NCBI RefSeq assembly: GCF_026020075.1
Contig: NZ_CP102772.1
Location: forward strand, 4,740,501 to 4,804,500
Origin: Bosea sp. NBC_00550
GTDB taxonomy: Bacteria; Pseudomonadota; Alphaproteobacteria; Rhizobiales; Beijerinckiaceae
Direction of reading: 5' to 3'
DNA length: 64,000 bases
Position numbers and translations under genes: made by a program. The notes beneath the pieces are model-generated. The model ran no database searches. It was not told the origin of the DNA and was given only the letters and a program-made list of their open reading frames with translations. This document shows positions 7,805-18,415 of the stretch, piece by piece. Position 1 is the stretch's first letter, and every line of letters starts with the position of its first letter.

Positions 7805-8831
7805 GCGGGGCGCGGGCGCGATCGTGGCTGAGGACGACATCTGGCATGGCGGCGATCTCGCCACGGCCCGCGCGCTCTTTCCGGATGCGCCGCAACCGTG
7901 GATCGATCTCTCCACCGGGATCAATCCGATCCCCTATCCGCTTCCGGCGCTGCCGTTAAGCCTCTGGACGCGCCTGCCCGGCGCCGATGACGAGGCCGCG
8001 CTCATCGCCGCCGCCCGCGCGGCCTACCGGGTGCCGGACGGCGCAGGCATCGTCGCGGCGCCCGGCACGCAAATCCTGATCGAGCTGCTGCCGCATCTCG
8101 CGCCGGCCGGGCCCGTCGCCATCCTCGGTCCGACCTATGCGGAACACGCCCATGCCTGGCGCAAGGCGGGCTTCACGGTGATGGAGGCGGCATCGCCCAC
8201 CGAGGCGGCTGCGACCGTCGTCGTGGTCAATCCCAACAACCCCGATGGCCGCATGCTCTCGCGAACGGAACTCGCCGGCCTCGCCGTCCGCTGTGCCGCG
8301 CGCGGCGGCCTGCTCGTCGTCGACGAGGCCTTCGCCGATTTCACGCCGGAGACGAGCCTCGTGCGGGATTTGCCCGCTGGCGCGCTCGTCCTGCGCTCCT
8401 TCGGCAAGACCTATGGGCTCGCAGGCCTGCGTCTCGGCTTCGCCATCGGCGCTGCCGATCTGATGGCGCGGCTCCGAGCATCGCTCGGGCCCTGGTCGGT
8501 GGCGGGACCTGCCTTGCACGTCGGCGCGCAGGCCCTCGCGGATCGCGATTGGCTCGCCAGGGCCGGCGCAGATCGCAGCCGTGATGCCGCACGCCTGGAC
8601 GCGCTGCTCGCGCCGTATGGCCGCATCGTGGGCGGCACCAGCCTGTTCCGCCTGTTGGAGACGCCGACTGCATCGGCACTCTTCGTCCGCCTCGGCCGCC
8701 ACGGCATCTATGTCCGCCGCTTTCAGAGCGCACCCGACCGTTTGCGCTTCGGCCTGCCCGGCGACGAGGCCGCGTGGTCGCGCTTGCAGGCGGCGCTCAT
8801 TGATGCGCCCGAAACATCGCCACCAGCGTGA
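7803..8831 (+). CDS. cobC: Threonine-phosphate decarboxylase (CobC/CobD-type PLP enzyme)
   Basis: A PLP-dependent fold type I enzyme that makes (R)-1-aminopropan-2-yl phosphate from L-threonine-O-3-phosphate for the B12 lower-loop linker. It has 342 aa. Motifs are WIDLSTGINPIPYP near the N-terminus, NPNNPDGR near 142, DEAFADF near 174 and the PLP lysine motif SFGKTYGLAGLRLGF near 199-213. The ATG at 7803 overlaps the cobD start on the other strand; a GTG at 7824 is an alternative just before the conserved HGGD motif. The product is the amine substrate of the cobD enzyme, so divergent pairing makes pathway sense. Confidence 0.93.
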   Translation: MRGAGAIVAEDDIWHGGDLATARALFPDAPQPWIDLSTGINPIPYPLPALPLSLWTRLPGADDEAALIAAARAAYRVPDGAGIVAAPGTQILIELLPHLAPAGPVAILGPTYAEHAHAWRKAGFTVMEAASPTEAAATVVVVNPNNPDGRMLSRTELAGLAVRCAARGGLLVVDEAFADFTPETSLVRDLPAGALVLRSFGKTYGLAGLRLGFAIGAADLMARLRASLGPWSVAGPALHVGAQALADRDWLARAGADRSRDAARLDALLAPYGRIVGGTSLFRLLETPTASALFVRLGRHGIYVRRFQSAPDRLRFGLPGDEAAWSRLQAALIDAPETSPPA

Positions 8832-8910
8832 AGCTTGCATGCGGCGAGCGCGGGGACAGAAGCCGGCGCGGCGGCTAACGTCCACTGACGGATTCGGGGA
8901 GAGACGACGC

Positions 8911-9882
8911 ATGGCATTGCTGCCGCCGGAAGGCGAATTGACGATAGGCTTCGCGCACGCCGCCTATCAGCTCAGGGACGAATTCGCCCGCCGCAATCGC
9001 GCCGCCCGCAGCTTCGAGGTCCGCAGCCTCGACGAATTGCGCGAGCGCGGGCCGGAGGCGGATATCATCGTCGTCTCCGGCATGTGGCGTAACGATCTGT
9101 TGCCGAGGCTGCCGAAGCTGCGCTTCATCCAGTCGGTCAGCGCCGGCACCGACCAGTTCGACAAGGCGGCGCTCGGCGCAGCCGGTGTCCGTCTCGCCAG
9201 TGCACAGGGCGGCAACGAGCGCGCCGTGGCCGAGCATGCGATGTCGCTGATCCTGGCGCTGACCCGGCAAATCCATTTCGCCCGGGACAATCAGGCAAAG
9301 CAGTCCTGGCGGCCGATGATCGGCGATCGCGCGCTCCGCGAGGATGAGCTCGGCGGCGAGACGCTGGTCGTCGTCGGGCTCGGCCGCATCGGCCTGAGGC
9401 TGGCGAAGCTCGCGGCCGCGTTCGACATGCGCGTCATCGGCGTGCGCCGCAGCCCCGAGCCGCAGCCGCATGTCGAAGCCATCGTCCATCCCGACAAGCT
9501 CGCGGAAACGGTCGCGCAGGCGGATTTCGTCGCGCTGACCTGCCCGCTGACCCCCGAGACGGAAGGGCTGGTCGACGCCCGCATCCTCGCGGCGATGAAG
9601 CCCTCCGCCTACCTGATCAATGTCGCGCGTGGCCGCGTGGTCGACGAAGCCGCGTTGTTGGATGCCCTCGGCAATGGCGGGATCGCCGGTGCCGGGCTCG
9701 ATTGCTTCCATGACGAGCCGCTGCCGGCGGCCTCGCCGTTCTGGCGCCTGCCGCAGGTCATCGTCACCCCGCACAGCGCCGGCGAGACCCGCGCCTATGA
9801 GAGCAATGTCATCGATATCCTCATCGACAATCTGGATCGTCTCGCACGCGGCGACGCAGGCCTGCGCAACCAGATCGTCTGA
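8911..9882 (+). CDS. D-2-hydroxyacid dehydrogenase (NAD(P)-dependent)
   Basis: A 323-aa member of the D-isomer-specific 2-hydroxyacid dehydrogenase family. It has the Rossmann motif VVGLGRIG (about 151-158), the catalytic Arg in NVARGRVVDE (about 241), a Glu in the HDEP motif, and the catalytic His in TPHSAGETR (about 284). The start is the ATG at 8911 with GGGGAGAG upstream; the open frame extends further left but only antisense of cobC lies there. The substrate cannot be read from sequence (glyoxylate/hydroxypyruvate or other 2-ketoacids). The MFS gene follows after 9 bp, likely in one transcript. Confidence 0.9.
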   Translation: MALLPPEGELTIGFAHAAYQLRDEFARRNRAARSFEVRSLDELRERGPEADIIVVSGMWRNDLLPRLPKLRFIQSVSAGTDQFDKAALGAAGVRLASAQGGNERAVAEHAMSLILALTRQIHFARDNQAKQSWRPMIGDRALREDELGGETLVVVGLGRIGLRLAKLAAAFDMRVIGVRRSPEPQPHVEAIVHPDKLAETVAQADFVALTCPLTPETEGLVDARILAAMKPSAYLINVARGRVVDEAALLDALGNGGIAGAGLDCFHDEPLPAASPFWRLPQVIVTPHSAGETRAYESNVIDILIDNLDRLARGDAGLRNQIV

Positions 9883-9891
9883 CCGGGGCAG

Positions 9892-11118
9892 ATGACGGCC
9901 ATGGCTTCGCCCAGATTTCTTCGGCCCGGCGGGCCGTCGCTCATCGTCGCGCTCGGCGTCACGCAGGTCTTCGGCTATGGCGCGCTCTACTACGCCTTCA
10001 CCGTGCTGGCGCCGCGCATCACCGAAAGCTTCGGCTGGCCGCCGGAATGGACCTATGGCGGTCTGGCGGCCGGGCTCTTCCTCGGCGGCGCCGTCGCCCC
10101 GGTGACCGGCAGCCTGATAGACCGCTACGGCACGCGGCTGGTGATGACGGTGGGATCGGCCTTGGCCGGGCTGTCCCTGCTGGCGCTGGCGGAGGCGCGG
10201 GGCATCGTCAGCTACGTCGCGGCCATGGTCGCGCTGCAGGCGGTGACCACCGCGGTCTTCTACGATGCGGCCTTCGCTGCGCTGACGCAGGCGCGCGGCG
10301 GCCAGGCACGGCGCGCCATCAGCCAGCTCACCCTGATCGGCGGCTTCGCCTCGACGCTGTTCTGGCCATTGACCAGCAGCCTGCTGGCGGTCCTCGACTG
10401 GCGCGGCGTCTACAGGCTCTACGGCCTGTCGCAGATCCTGGTCTGCATGCCGTTGCACCTCCTCTTCCTGCCGGGGCGGGTGAAGCGGCCGGTGGCGGCG
10501 CATGCCTCGGGCGCAGCCGCATCGGCGCCGGCGGAACCCGAAACGGCCTATCTCACGGGCGATGCCCGCCGCCGCGCCTTCCTGTGGCTGGCGCTGGCCT
10601 TTTCGCTGCAGGGCTTCGTCGTCTCTGCCATGGCGATCCATCTGCTGACGCTGCTGCGCGGCTTCGGCCTCGGCGCTGCGGTCGCGGTCGGCATCGGCGC
10701 GATGCTCGGGCCTTCTCAGGTGGCGGGGCGATTGGTCGAGATGCTGTTCGGCCGCGCCGTCTCGCCCGTCACCACTGCCTGGGTTTCCGCCTGCCTGATG
10801 CCGCTTGGCCTTGCGCTGCTGCTGGTCGGCGGATCGCTGCCGGTGGTTGCCGGCCTCTTCGCCGTTGCCTTCGGCATCAGCATGGGGCTGAGTTCGATCG
10901 TGCGCGGCACGGTGCCGTTGCAACTGTTCGGGCCGGTCGGCTTCGGCGCGACGATGGGCAAGCTCTCGGCGCCCGGCCTCGTCATCAAGGCGGCGGCGCC
11001 GCTGGCCTTCGCCGTGGCGCTGGAGCGCGGCGGCGTGACGGTCTCGACGCTGCTGCTGATCGCCTTCTCGGCCCTGGCTGCCGTCGCGCTCTTCCTGCTG
11101 GCACGCAGCCGGCGCTGA
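9892..11118 (+). CDS. Major facilitator superfamily transporter
   Basis: A 408-aa polytopic membrane protein with about 12 hydrophobic segments and MFS loop-2 motif similarity near residue 79 (GSLIDRYGTRLV). The central cytoplasmic linker at about 198-222 is Ala/Glu rich. It begins 9 bp after the D-2-hydroxyacid dehydrogenase, so it may move the substrate or product of that enzyme, probably an organic acid (inference). An ATG at 9901 is an alternative start. The specific substrate is unknown. Confidence 0.85.
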   Translation: MTAMASPRFLRPGGPSLIVALGVTQVFGYGALYYAFTVLAPRITESFGWPPEWTYGGLAAGLFLGGAVAPVTGSLIDRYGTRLVMTVGSALAGLSLLALAEARGIVSYVAAMVALQAVTTAVFYDAAFAALTQARGGQARRAISQLTLIGGFASTLFWPLTSSLLAVLDWRGVYRLYGLSQILVCMPLHLLFLPGRVKRPVAAHASGAAASAPAEPETAYLTGDARRRAFLWLALAFSLQGFVVSAMAIHLLTLLRGFGLGAAVAVGIGAMLGPSQVAGRLVEMLFGRAVSPVTTAWVSACLMPLGLALLLVGGSLPVVAGLFAVAFGISMGLSSIVRGTVPLQLFGPVGFGATMGKLSAPGLVIKAAAPLAFAVALERGGVTVSTLLLIAFSALAAVALFLLARSRR

Positions 11119-11122
11119 GCTT

Positions 11123-11635
11123 TCAGGCCAGCAGCCCCTGCCACCAGCGCCGGGCGGCATCGCGCGTCCGGATGGCGAAGGCATAGGCGGCCGATGCCCG
11201 CACCCAGCCCAGGACCTGGTCGCGCAGGCGGATCACGATCCCCATGATCCCTGCGAACCAGCCATAGCTCATCAGCTTCTCGCGCCCGGCATGATAGATG
11301 CGCTCGACGATGAGGAAGCTGGCGAGATGGGCGAGGCCGAGCACGATCAGCCCCGGCCAGAAGGCGCCGCGCGCCATCATGACGAGGCCGAGCAGCTTCA
11401 GCGGCTCGGCGATGGCGAAGGGCACGGCGAGCGCCAGCAGCACGAGCGGGCGCGGCAGCCCGGCCACGGCTTCCTCGAGGCGATGAACCAGCCGCAGCGA
11501 TGAAAACCAGCGGATGAGCGGCCGGTAGAGCGGCCGCGCCATCTCGTCGAGGACGATGAACACCGTCAGGACCGCGCGGACGATCCCGAGCGCGAGCCGC
11601 TTGGGCAGGCTCCTGTCGGGCGAAACTGGGGGCAT
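11123..11635 (-). CDS. Conserved hypothetical membrane protein
   Basis: A 170-aa protein with two to three hydrophobic stretches (about residues 14-38, 64-86 and 92-115) and a basic C-terminus (RTRDAARRWW). I do not recognise a named family. The ATG at 11635 was preferred because a longer reading runs into the palindromic intergenic repeat and loses protein-like composition. It is convergent with the MFS gene; the two stop codons are only about 5 bp apart. Confidence 0.6.
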   Translation of the reverse strand: MPPVSPDRSLPKRLALGIVRAVLTVFIVLDEMARPLYRPLIRWFSSLRLVHRLEEAVAGLPRPLVLLALAVPFAIAEPLKLLGLVMMARGAFWPGLIVLGLAHLASFLIVERIYHAGREKLMSYGWFAGIMGIVIRLRDQVLGWVRASAAYAFAIRTRDAARRWWQGLLA

Positions 11636-11756
11636 GGTGTGATCCGGCGTGAAGCCGTCCTTAATAGGCCGGTCTTTATGGCGTTTCGAAGCCCGAAACG
11701 AAGATCGCGAGAGCCTGTCACTCTTTGAAGCGTGCTGCGTTTTCGTGGAAACGCGA

Positions 11757-11851
11757 GTCATCCCGGACGGAGCGAAGCGCAGATCCGGGATCCATGCCTG
11801 ACGATTGTTGGACACGCTCTGGCATGGATCCCGGGTCAAGCCCGGGATGAC
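11757..11851. repeat. Dispersed palindromic intergenic repeat, copy 3
   Basis: Begins GTCATCCCGGAC and ends CCCGGGATGAC, with internal inverted words GATCCATGCC and GGCATGGATC. Short subtype of the family; intergenic between two minus-strand genes. Confidence 0.85.
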
Positions 11852-11892
11852 GTCGCGGGTCTGTAGAAATCAGCAAATCTTTGCGCTGCAAC

Positions 11893-13557
11893 TCAGCTGC
11901 GCGCGTCCTCCTTGAGCATCGCCACGCCCTTCTCGGCGATCATCATGGTCGGGTTGGCGGTGTTGCCCGAGGTGATGGCCGGCATCACCGAGGCGTCGAT
12001 GACGCGCAGGCCCATGACGCCGCGCACGCGCAGGCGCTCGTCCAGCACGGCGCCGGGATCGTCGTCGCGTCCCATCCTCGCCGTGCCGACCGGGTGGAAG
12101 ATCGTGGTGCCGAGCTTTGCGGCGGCATCCAGCAGCGCTTCGTCCGAGTCGGCCTCCGCACCCGGCAAATATTCCTCCGGCCGGAAGCGTGCCAGCGGTG
12201 CCTGCGCCACGATCCGGCGGGTCAGCTTCAGTGCGTCGATCGCGACCTGCCGGTCTTCCTCGGTGTCGAAATAGTTCGGGGAGATCACCGGCGTGTCGTG
12301 CACGTCGGCGGAGCGCAGATGGACGCTGCCGCGGCTGGTCGGCCTGAGATTGCAGACACTCGCCGTGAACGCGTCGAAGGGGTGCAAGCCCGAACCCCAG
12401 CTGTCGAGCGAGAGCGGCTGGAAATGGTACTGGAGATTGGCGGTGGCATAATGCGGCGCGGATTTGGCGAAGGCGCCGACCTGCGAGGGCGCCATCGTCA
12501 GCGGGCCGGAGCGCAGCGCCGCCCATTGCAACGCCATCAGCGGGCGCCGCCAGACCTTGGCGTAGTCGCTGTTCAGCGTCTTGACCCCCTGGACCTTGTA
12601 GACCGGCCGGATCTGGAGATGGTCCTGCAGGTTCTCGCCGACGCCGGGCGCATTCACCAGCGTCTCCAGCCCGAGGCCCTGCAGGCGCGCGCCATTGCCG
12701 ATGCCGGAGCGTTCGAGCAGCAGCGGGGAGGCGATCGCGCCGGCCGAGAGCACGACCTCGCCGCTGACCTCGACCCTCAGCTTCTCCTCGCTGGGTGTTC
12801 CCAGGCCATGGGTGAATTCGACCGCCTTGGCCCGGCCGTTCTCGAAGACGATGCGCTCGACATGGACGCGCGTCTCCAGCCGCAGGTTGGTGCGGTCGCG
12901 CTGTTCGAGCAGCGGCTTCAAGAAGGCGCGATAGGCACTCAAGCGGCGCCCACGCCGCTGGTTCACCTGGAAATAGGATGATCCCTCGTTGTCGCCGGTG
13001 TTGAAATCCGGGATCTTGGCGATGCCGGTAGCCTCGGCCGCGTCGCGGATGGCGTCGAGGATCGCCCAGCGCACGCGCGGATGCTCGACGCGCCATTCCC
13101 CGCCGGCCTTGTGCAGCCCGCCGGGCGGCGGCGCGATATGGTCCTCATGCCTGAGGAAATAGGGCAGCACCTCGTCCCAGCCCCAGCCGGTCAGCCCGAG
13201 CTGGCGCCAGCCGTCATAATCGGCCGCCTGGCCGCGCATATAGACCATGGCGTTGATCGCCGAGGAGCCGCCTACGACCTTGCCGCGCGGATAGGCCAGC
13301 GCCCGCCCGCCGAGGCCGGGCTGGGGCTCGGTCTGGAACAGCCAGTCGGCGCGGGGATTGCCGATGGCGAAGAGATAGCCGACCGGAATGTGGAGCCAAA
13401 TCCAGTCGTCCAGCCCGCCCGCTTCCAGCACGAGGACCTTGGTGTCCGGATCGGCCGCGAGGCGGTTGGCGACGACGCAGCCGGCCGATCCTGCGCCGAT
13501 GACGACGTAGTCGAAGCTGCCGATCAGGCGGCGGTCGGAAGGCACGGCGTCGGACAT
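11893..13557 (-). CDS. GMC-family FAD-dependent oxidoreductase (choline/alcohol dehydrogenase-like)
   Basis: A 554-aa flavoprotein of the glucose-methanol-choline family. The FAD dinucleotide-binding motif [15 protein letters not shown] is at about 19-33. The GMC signature 1 region [18 protein letters not shown] is near 91-108. The catalytic His region HPVGTARMG lies near 486, and the C-terminal [14 protein letters not shown] region is conserved. The ATG at 13557 was chosen because the FAD fold begins soon after it. By family it oxidises an alcohol (choline, or aliphatic or aromatic alcohols); the substrate is not visible. It is divergent from nadE across 261 bp. Confidence 0.92.
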   Translation of the reverse strand: MSDAVPSDRRLIGSFDYVVIGAGSAGCVVANRLAADPDTKVLVLEAGGLDDWIWLHIPVGYLFAIGNPRADWLFQTEPQPGLGGRALAYPRGKVVGGSSAINAMVYMRGQAADYDGWRQLGLTGWGWDEVLPYFLRHEDHIAPPPGGLHKAGGEWRVEHPRVRWAILDAIRDAAEATGIAKIPDFNTGDNEGSSYFQVNQRRGRRLSAYRAFLKPLLEQRDRTNLRLETRVHVERIVFENGRAKAVEFTHGLGTPSEEKLRVEVSGEVVLSAGAIASPLLLERSGIGNGARLQGLGLETLVNAPGVGENLQDHLQIRPVYKVQGVKTLNSDYAKVWRRPLMALQWAALRSGPLTMAPSQVGAFAKSAPHYATANLQYHFQPLSLDSWGSGLHPFDAFTASVCNLRPTSRGSVHLRSADVHDTPVISPNYFDTEEDRQVAIDALKLTRRIVAQAPLARFRPEEYLPGAEADSDEALLDAAAKLGTTIFHPVGTARMGRDDDPGAVLDERLRVRGVMGLRVIDASVMPAITSGNTANPTMMIAEKGVAMLKEDARS

Positions 13558-13818
13558 GGCGTTTCCCGGGGGTGCGGCGGCTGCGATGTCCGCTCTTCGA
13601 TCCCTGAGGGATACTGTGCGCCATGCCGGCCGGCAATCGCACGGGCTTGCGACGTTCGGCCCATCTGCGGATGGGACGGAGCGCCCGGTTCGGCGCGCTC
13701 GACCTCCCATGTCGCCGCATCGGCGCAGCCCTGCCGGCGCCCGGCTTGCTTACCGCCTCGCGCCTGCGCGATAAGCGGTGCAGGCCGGCTCGCTGCCTGT
13801 CGGCCCGACGGAGTGACG

Positions 13819-15858
13819 ATGAGCTTCCGCAACATTCACGCCCACGGTCTCGTCCGGATCGCATGCGCCGCGCCGCGGCTGAAGGTTGCCGATCCCGCCT
13901 TCAACGTGGCCGAGACCATCGCGCTGCTGCGCCGGGCCGATGAAGGCGGCGCCTCGCTCTGCTTGTTTCCGGAACTCGGCATCAGCGCCTATGCGATCGA
14001 CGATCTGCTGCAGCAGAACGCGCTGCTCGACGCGGTGCGTGAGGCCCTGTCGCGGCTCGTCGAGGAAAGCCGGAGCCTGCGCTGCGTCGCGGTCGTCGGT
14101 GCGCCCCTGCGCGTCGAGGGGCGGCTGTTCAACTGCGCCGTCACGATCCATCGCGGCCGCATCCTCGCCGCCGTGCCGAAGACCTATCTACCGAACTACC
14201 GCGAATTCTACGAGCGCCGGCAGTTCGCCTCGGGCGAGCGCGCCGGTGCGCTCTATATCGATCTCTGCGGCCAGGAGGTGCCTTTCGGCACGGACATTCT
14301 GCTCGCCGCTTCCGACATCCCCGATCTCATCGTCCATATGGAGATCTGCGAGGACGTCTGGACGCCGATCCCGCCGAGCTCCTTCGCCGCGCTCGCCGGC
14401 GCGACCGTGCTGCTCAACCTCTCGGCTTCAAACGTGACCATCGGCAAGTCCGACTGGCGCCACTCTCTTTGCAAAGCGCATTCAGGGCGCTGCATCGCCG
14501 CCTATGCCTACTCCGCCGCCGGCACCGGCGAATCGACCACCGATCTCGCCTGGGACGGGCAGGCGATGATCTACGAGAACGGCGCGCTGCTGGCCGAGGC
14601 CGAGCGCTTCGCCGCCGAGCCGCAGCTCATCCTCGCCGATATCGACCTCGAGCGGCTGGCGATGGACCGCATCCGCCAGAACACCTTCGGCGACAGCGCC
14701 GACATGCATCGCGACAGGCTCGGCTTCCGCCGTATCGACTTCACGCTCGATCCGGATCGCGGCTCGGATCTGGGCCTCGCTCGCACGGTCGAGCGCTTCC
14801 CCTTCGTGCCGAATGAGGATGCCCGGCTGAACGAGCTTTGCTTCGAGGCCTACAACATCCAGTCGCACGGTCTGCGCAAGCGGCTGGAGAGCACGCGGCT
14901 CGACAAGGTTGTGATCGGCGTCTCCGGCGGCCTCGATTCGACGCAGGCGCTGATCGTCGCGGCCCATACCTTCGATGCGCTCGGCCTCCCCCGCGAGAAC
15001 ATCCTCGCCTATACGCTGCCGGCCTTCGCCACGAGCAAGGACACCAAGGACAACGCCTGGCGGCTGATGAGATCGCTCGGTGTCAGCGCCGAGGAGATCG
15101 ACATGACGCCGGCCTGCCGGCAGATGCTGGTCGATATCGGCCATCCCTTCGCCAAGGGCGAGCCGGTCTACGACATCACCTTCGAGAACGTGCAGGCGGG
15201 CGCGCGCACCTCGGTGCTGTTCCGCCTCGCCAACCGGCACAACGCGCTGGTGATGGGCACCGGCGACCTTTCGGAATTGGCGCTCGGCTGGTGCACCTAT
15301 GGCGTCGGCGATCACATGTCGCACTACAACGTTAACGGCTCCGTGCCGAAGACGCTGATCCAGCATCTCATCCGCTGGGTGGCGCAATCCGGCCGCTTCG
15401 GCGCGGAAGCCTCGGCCGTGATGCTCGACATCCTCTCAACCGAGATATCGCCCGAGCTGGTGCCGGGCGACGGCGACAAGCCGGCCCAGAAGACCGAAGA
15501 TTTCGTCGGCCCCTATGCGCTGCAGGACTTCAACCTGTTCTACACCACGCGCTACGGCTTCAAACCCAGCAAGATCGCCTTCCTGGCCGAGCATGCCTGG
15601 CGCGACGCGACCGCCGGCGACTGGCCGCCGAACATGGAGGCAGCAAAGCGCGTCGCCTATGATCTCCCGGTGATCAAGCGCTGGCTCGGCGTCTTCATCC
15701 GCCGCTTCTTCGAGACCAGCCAGTTCAAGCGCTCGGCCATGCCGAACGGCCCGAAGGTTTCCTCCGGCGGCTCGCTCTCGCCCCGCGGCGACTGGCGCGC
15801 GCCGAGCGACGCCTCGGCTGCGCCCTGGCTGAAGGATTGGGAGCGGATTCCGGATTGA
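13819..15858 (+). CDS. nadE: Glutamine-dependent NAD+ synthetase
   Basis: Amidates NaAD to NAD+ using ammonia from a fused glutaminase. The 679-aa size matches the long two-domain form. An N-terminal nitrilase-like domain carries the triad Glu52 (FPELGIS), Lys121 (VPKTYLPN) and Cys177 (MEICEDVW). The C-terminal synthetase has the PP-loop SGGLDS at about 369-374. The ATG at 13819 starts the conserved domain; the frame remains open much further upstream, antisense to the GMC gene, and that part is not coding. It is a single gene with no close operon partner. Confidence 0.95.
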   Translation: MSFRNIHAHGLVRIACAAPRLKVADPAFNVAETIALLRRADEGGASLCLFPELGISAYAIDDLLQQNALLDAVREALSRLVEESRSLRCVAVVGAPLRVEGRLFNCAVTIHRGRILAAVPKTYLPNYREFYERRQFASGERAGALYIDLCGQEVPFGTDILLAASDIPDLIVHMEICEDVWTPIPPSSFAALAGATVLLNLSASNVTIGKSDWRHSLCKAHSGRCIAAYAYSAAGTGESTTDLAWDGQAMIYENGALLAEAERFAAEPQLILADIDLERLAMDRIRQNTFGDSADMHRDRLGFRRIDFTLDPDRGSDLGLARTVERFPFVPNEDARLNELCFEAYNIQSHGLRKRLESTRLDKVVIGVSGGLDSTQALIVAAHTFDALGLPRENILAYTLPAFATSKDTKDNAWRLMRSLGVSAEEIDMTPACRQMLVDIGHPFAKGEPVYDITFENVQAGARTSVLFRLANRHNALVMGTGDLSELALGWCTYGVGDHMSHYNVNGSVPKTLIQHLIRWVAQSGRFGAEASAVMLDILSTEISPELVPGDGDKPAQKTEDFVGPYALQDFNLFYTTRYGFKPSKIAFLAEHAWRDATAGDWPPNMEAAKRVAYDLPVIKRWLGVFIRRFFETSQFKRSAMPNGPKVSSGGSLSPRGDWRAPSDASAAPWLKDWERIPD

Positions 15859-16001
15859 AGGAAGGAAGCTGAGGTTGTTGGGTTCGCTCCCCGGCGCAAA
15901 CGACGGATTTCGGTACGCCGTCGCAATTGTCAGCCTCTTACGTCGTGTCAACCACTGAGCTCATTCTTAAACGGCTCTGAGGCCGCCGAGGCGCCTTGTC
16001 G

Positions 16002-16874
16002 TCAGGGAATGACCCCCGGGGGTAGCGGCGGCTCCGCATTGAGCAGCGTGATCGTCACCCGTCGGTTCGGCGGGGTGTAGGGATTGTCGACGAAGAGCGG
16101 CTCGGTGTCCGCGCGTCCCACCACGGAAACGAAGCGGTTGCTGGGGAGCCCGGCGCCCGACAGTATCTCGCGCACGGCGAGCGCTCGCCCGGCGGTGAGG
16201 CTCCAGGAATCGACGGCCTGCACCGAGCCCGGGCGCGCGGCGGCCGTATGGCCGGCGACAGACAGTTGGTTGGGCAGCCGGCGCAGGGTGGGCGCGAGCG
16301 CCTCCAGCACGAGACGAGTGCGCTCGTAGGGCTGGACCGAGCCCTCGGGGAACATGGTGCGGCCGTACTCGTCCACGAGGGAAACGTTCAACCCCTCCTT
16401 GGTCGGCTCGATCACGATGTTGCGCGACAGCTCGGCAATTTCGGGCATCTTCTGGAGCGCCTGCCGGAGGCTGGCTATGGCGCTGTAGTTGGCCTGCACG
16501 CCGGCGGCCGGGCGGCTGACCTCGCGGTCGCTGGCGCGGCCCGAATTTGTTGGGCGCGCTTTGTCGTCCTGCCCGGTAGTGCCCCTCGCCGCGTCGCGGG
16601 GCGCCGACGGCTTGTTGCCTGCCTTGTCTAGGACGGTGCCCATCAGGACGCCGCCAGCGCCACTGGTTGTAGGACTCGGAGCCGCCGGGGCGAAGTATTC
16701 CGCCAAGCCGATCTTCTGCTCCTGCGTCGTCATGCTGATCAGCCACATCAGCAGAAAGAACGCCATCATGGCGGTCACGAAGTCCGCATAGGCGATCTTC
16801 CAGGCCCCGCCATGGTGCGCATGAGCGGCCTTCTTGACCTTCTTGATGATGATCGGCTGGGGGGGCTTGGCCAT
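16002..16874 (-). CDS. motB: Flagellar motor stator protein MotB
   Basis: The peptidoglycan-anchored stator subunit. The 290-aa protein has a basic N-terminus, one membrane helix (about 28-48) with the proton-carrying Asp31 in YADFVTAMMAFFLL, a Ser/Thr/Ala-rich plug/linker (about 62-128), and an OmpA-like peptidoglycan-binding domain (about 150-280, including the VAGHTAA and NRRVTI motifs). It lies 28 bp after motA in the same direction. No other flagellar genes are in the window. Confidence 0.93.
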   Translation of the reverse strand: MAKPPQPIIIKKVKKAAHAHHGGAWKIAYADFVTAMMAFFLLMWLISMTTQEQKIGLAEYFAPAAPSPTTSGAGGVLMGTVLDKAGNKPSAPRDAARGTTGQDDKARPTNSGRASDREVSRPAAGVQANYSAIASLRQALQKMPEIAELSRNIVIEPTKEGLNVSLVDEYGRTMFPEGSVQPYERTRLVLEALAPTLRRLPNQLSVAGHTAAARPGSVQAVDSWSLTAGRALAVREILSGAGLPSNRFVSVVGRADTEPLFVDNPYTPPNRRVTITLLNAEPPLPPGVIP

Positions 16875-16902
16875 CGAGTCCCTATTGGAGATTGGGTCAG
16901 AT

Positions 16903-17760
16903 CTAGGCAGGCAGATCGGCGGTTGCCGCTTCCACTTCGCTGAAGGTCGGGCGGACGTCGCTCATCAGAGCCTTGCGGGCAAATTCTACCGCCATCACCG
17001 GCGGCTGGCCGCTGATATGGGCGAGGAGACCCGCCTTGAGTGAAAGGTAGTATTTGGATTCCGCCTCGTAGATGCCCTTGAGCGACTGCGCCATGGGCCC
17101 GAAGAAGCCGTAGGCGACGAAGACGCCGAAGAAGGTGCCGACGAGCGCGCCGCCGATCAGATGTCCCAGCACCTCCGGCGGCTCGGTGATCGCCCCCATC
17201 GTCTTGATCACGCCGAGCACGGCGGCGACGATGCCGAGCGCCGGTGTTCCGTCGGCGAGCGACTGCATGGCCGCAACGACACGCTCCTGCTCCTGGTGGT
17301 GCGTCTCCAGTTCCTCGTCCATGAGAGCGTCCATCTCGTGGACGTTGTTGGCGCCCATCGTCAACATCCGCATGTAGTCGCAGACGAACTCGACCGCATG
17401 ATGGTTCGCTGCAAAAGTCGGGAAGGCGTTGAACAGCGTGGACTCGCTCGGATTATCGATGTGCTCCTCGACCGCGAGCATGCCCTTCTGCTTCACAAAT
17501 TTGTACAATGAATACTGCATCCCCAGCAGTTCGACATAGCATTCCTGCTTGTACTTGGGGCCCTTCATGAGCGTGCCGAGCATGGCGGGCACGGCCTTGA
17601 GCACCGGCGCGGGGTTGCCGATGACGAAGGCACCGATCGCTGCACCGAGGATGATGACGAACTCGAACGGCTGCCAAAGGACCTCAAGGTGGCCACCCAT
17701 CGCCGCGTAGCTGCCGAAGACGCAGACGAAGACGATGATTGTGCCGACGATCAGCCGCAT
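16903..17760 (-). CDS. motA: Flagellar motor stator protein MotA
   Basis: A 285-aa stator proton-channel subunit with four predicted helices: about 2-20, 33-50, 170-190 and 200-222. The cytoplasmic loop carries the charged residues that touch FliG. Conserved motifs include PALGIVAAVLGVIKTM (about 173-188) and GTFFGVFVAYGFFGP. The ATG at 17760 begins the first helix (MRLIVGTII); the 12 upstream codons look non-coding. It forms a motA-motB pair with 28 bp spacing. Confidence 0.94.
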   Translation of the reverse strand: MRLIVGTIIVFVCVFGSYAAMGGHLEVLWQPFEFVIILGAAIGAFVIGNPAPVLKAVPAMLGTLMKGPKYKQECYVELLGMQYSLYKFVKQKGMLAVEEHIDNPSESTLFNAFPTFAANHHAVEFVCDYMRMLTMGANNVHEMDALMDEELETHHQEQERVVAAMQSLADGTPALGIVAAVLGVIKTMGAITEPPEVLGHLIGGALVGTFFGVFVAYGFFGPMAQSLKGIYEAESKYYLSLKAGLLAHISGQPPVMAVEFARKALMSDVRPTFSEVEAATADLPA

Positions 17761-18415
17761 GGTTTGCCACCCTCGCACCGCAGCAGGTACAGCCACGCGA
17801 AGCCACTACTGGTCCGACGAAATGACCGATCAAGGTTAATGGCGAGTTTACAGCCATTGGCACGCGGGCTTGTAAGCGTCGTCGTCCTCCGGCCACGGCT
17901 TTGAGGCTTGGGGCGGCAGGGCCGGCCCACGGGAGGAAATCGGGGTGCGATGAGCCTCCGCCAATCCCGGTGATCGGCGTCCAATAGGGGACCGTTTCCC
18001 GCGGTCTACGCTGCGCCGCTTTGCTGTGGCGCGGCGAGGCTGAGGATGACGCGGGTGAGAGCCAGGTGGGCAACGTGTGCAAGCGCTTCCTCGCGCCGAC
18101 GCAGCGCTTCGCAAGCTACAAGGAGCCGAACGCCAGGCTTGCCGAACGCTACGTCACGCACGCCAAGGCGACGGCTCCCCCTCGGTTCCGTGGACCATCT
18201 GGCATGCTCTGATTGCGTTCTCTCGCCGGCGCCAATCCAACCCTCCGGACAACGTATCGAGTCGCTGGAAAGCTGACCAAGAAGGTTGACCGCATATCGG
18301 ACTTTTAGCCGATGCTTGCTGAGTGCCGCAGAACAGAACTGTCACTCCGCTTGGGGGCGCAGCCAGCACTGGCGTAACGAGGCGGAACGAGGAGTGTCCG
18401 GATTTGGGGGCGGGC
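17761..18415. other. Gene-poor interval between motA and the IS30 transposase
   Basis: No convincing gene. Short open frames exist on both strands, but none has a recognisable family or a good start. The first ~100 bp probably contains the motA promoter (read leftward). The right part could include decayed insertion-sequence DNA, but I could not match it to a family. Confidence 0.4.

Noticed and set aside
8875..11184. 769-codon minus-strand frame
   Set aside because: Antisense to the D-2-hydroxyacid dehydrogenase and MFS genes; Gln/Arg/Asp-rich shadow.
17848..18212. Small genes between motA and the IS30 transposase
   Set aside because: Frames on both strands (for example a C-terminus reading KPACQWL) have no recognised family, and overlapping frames are equally long.
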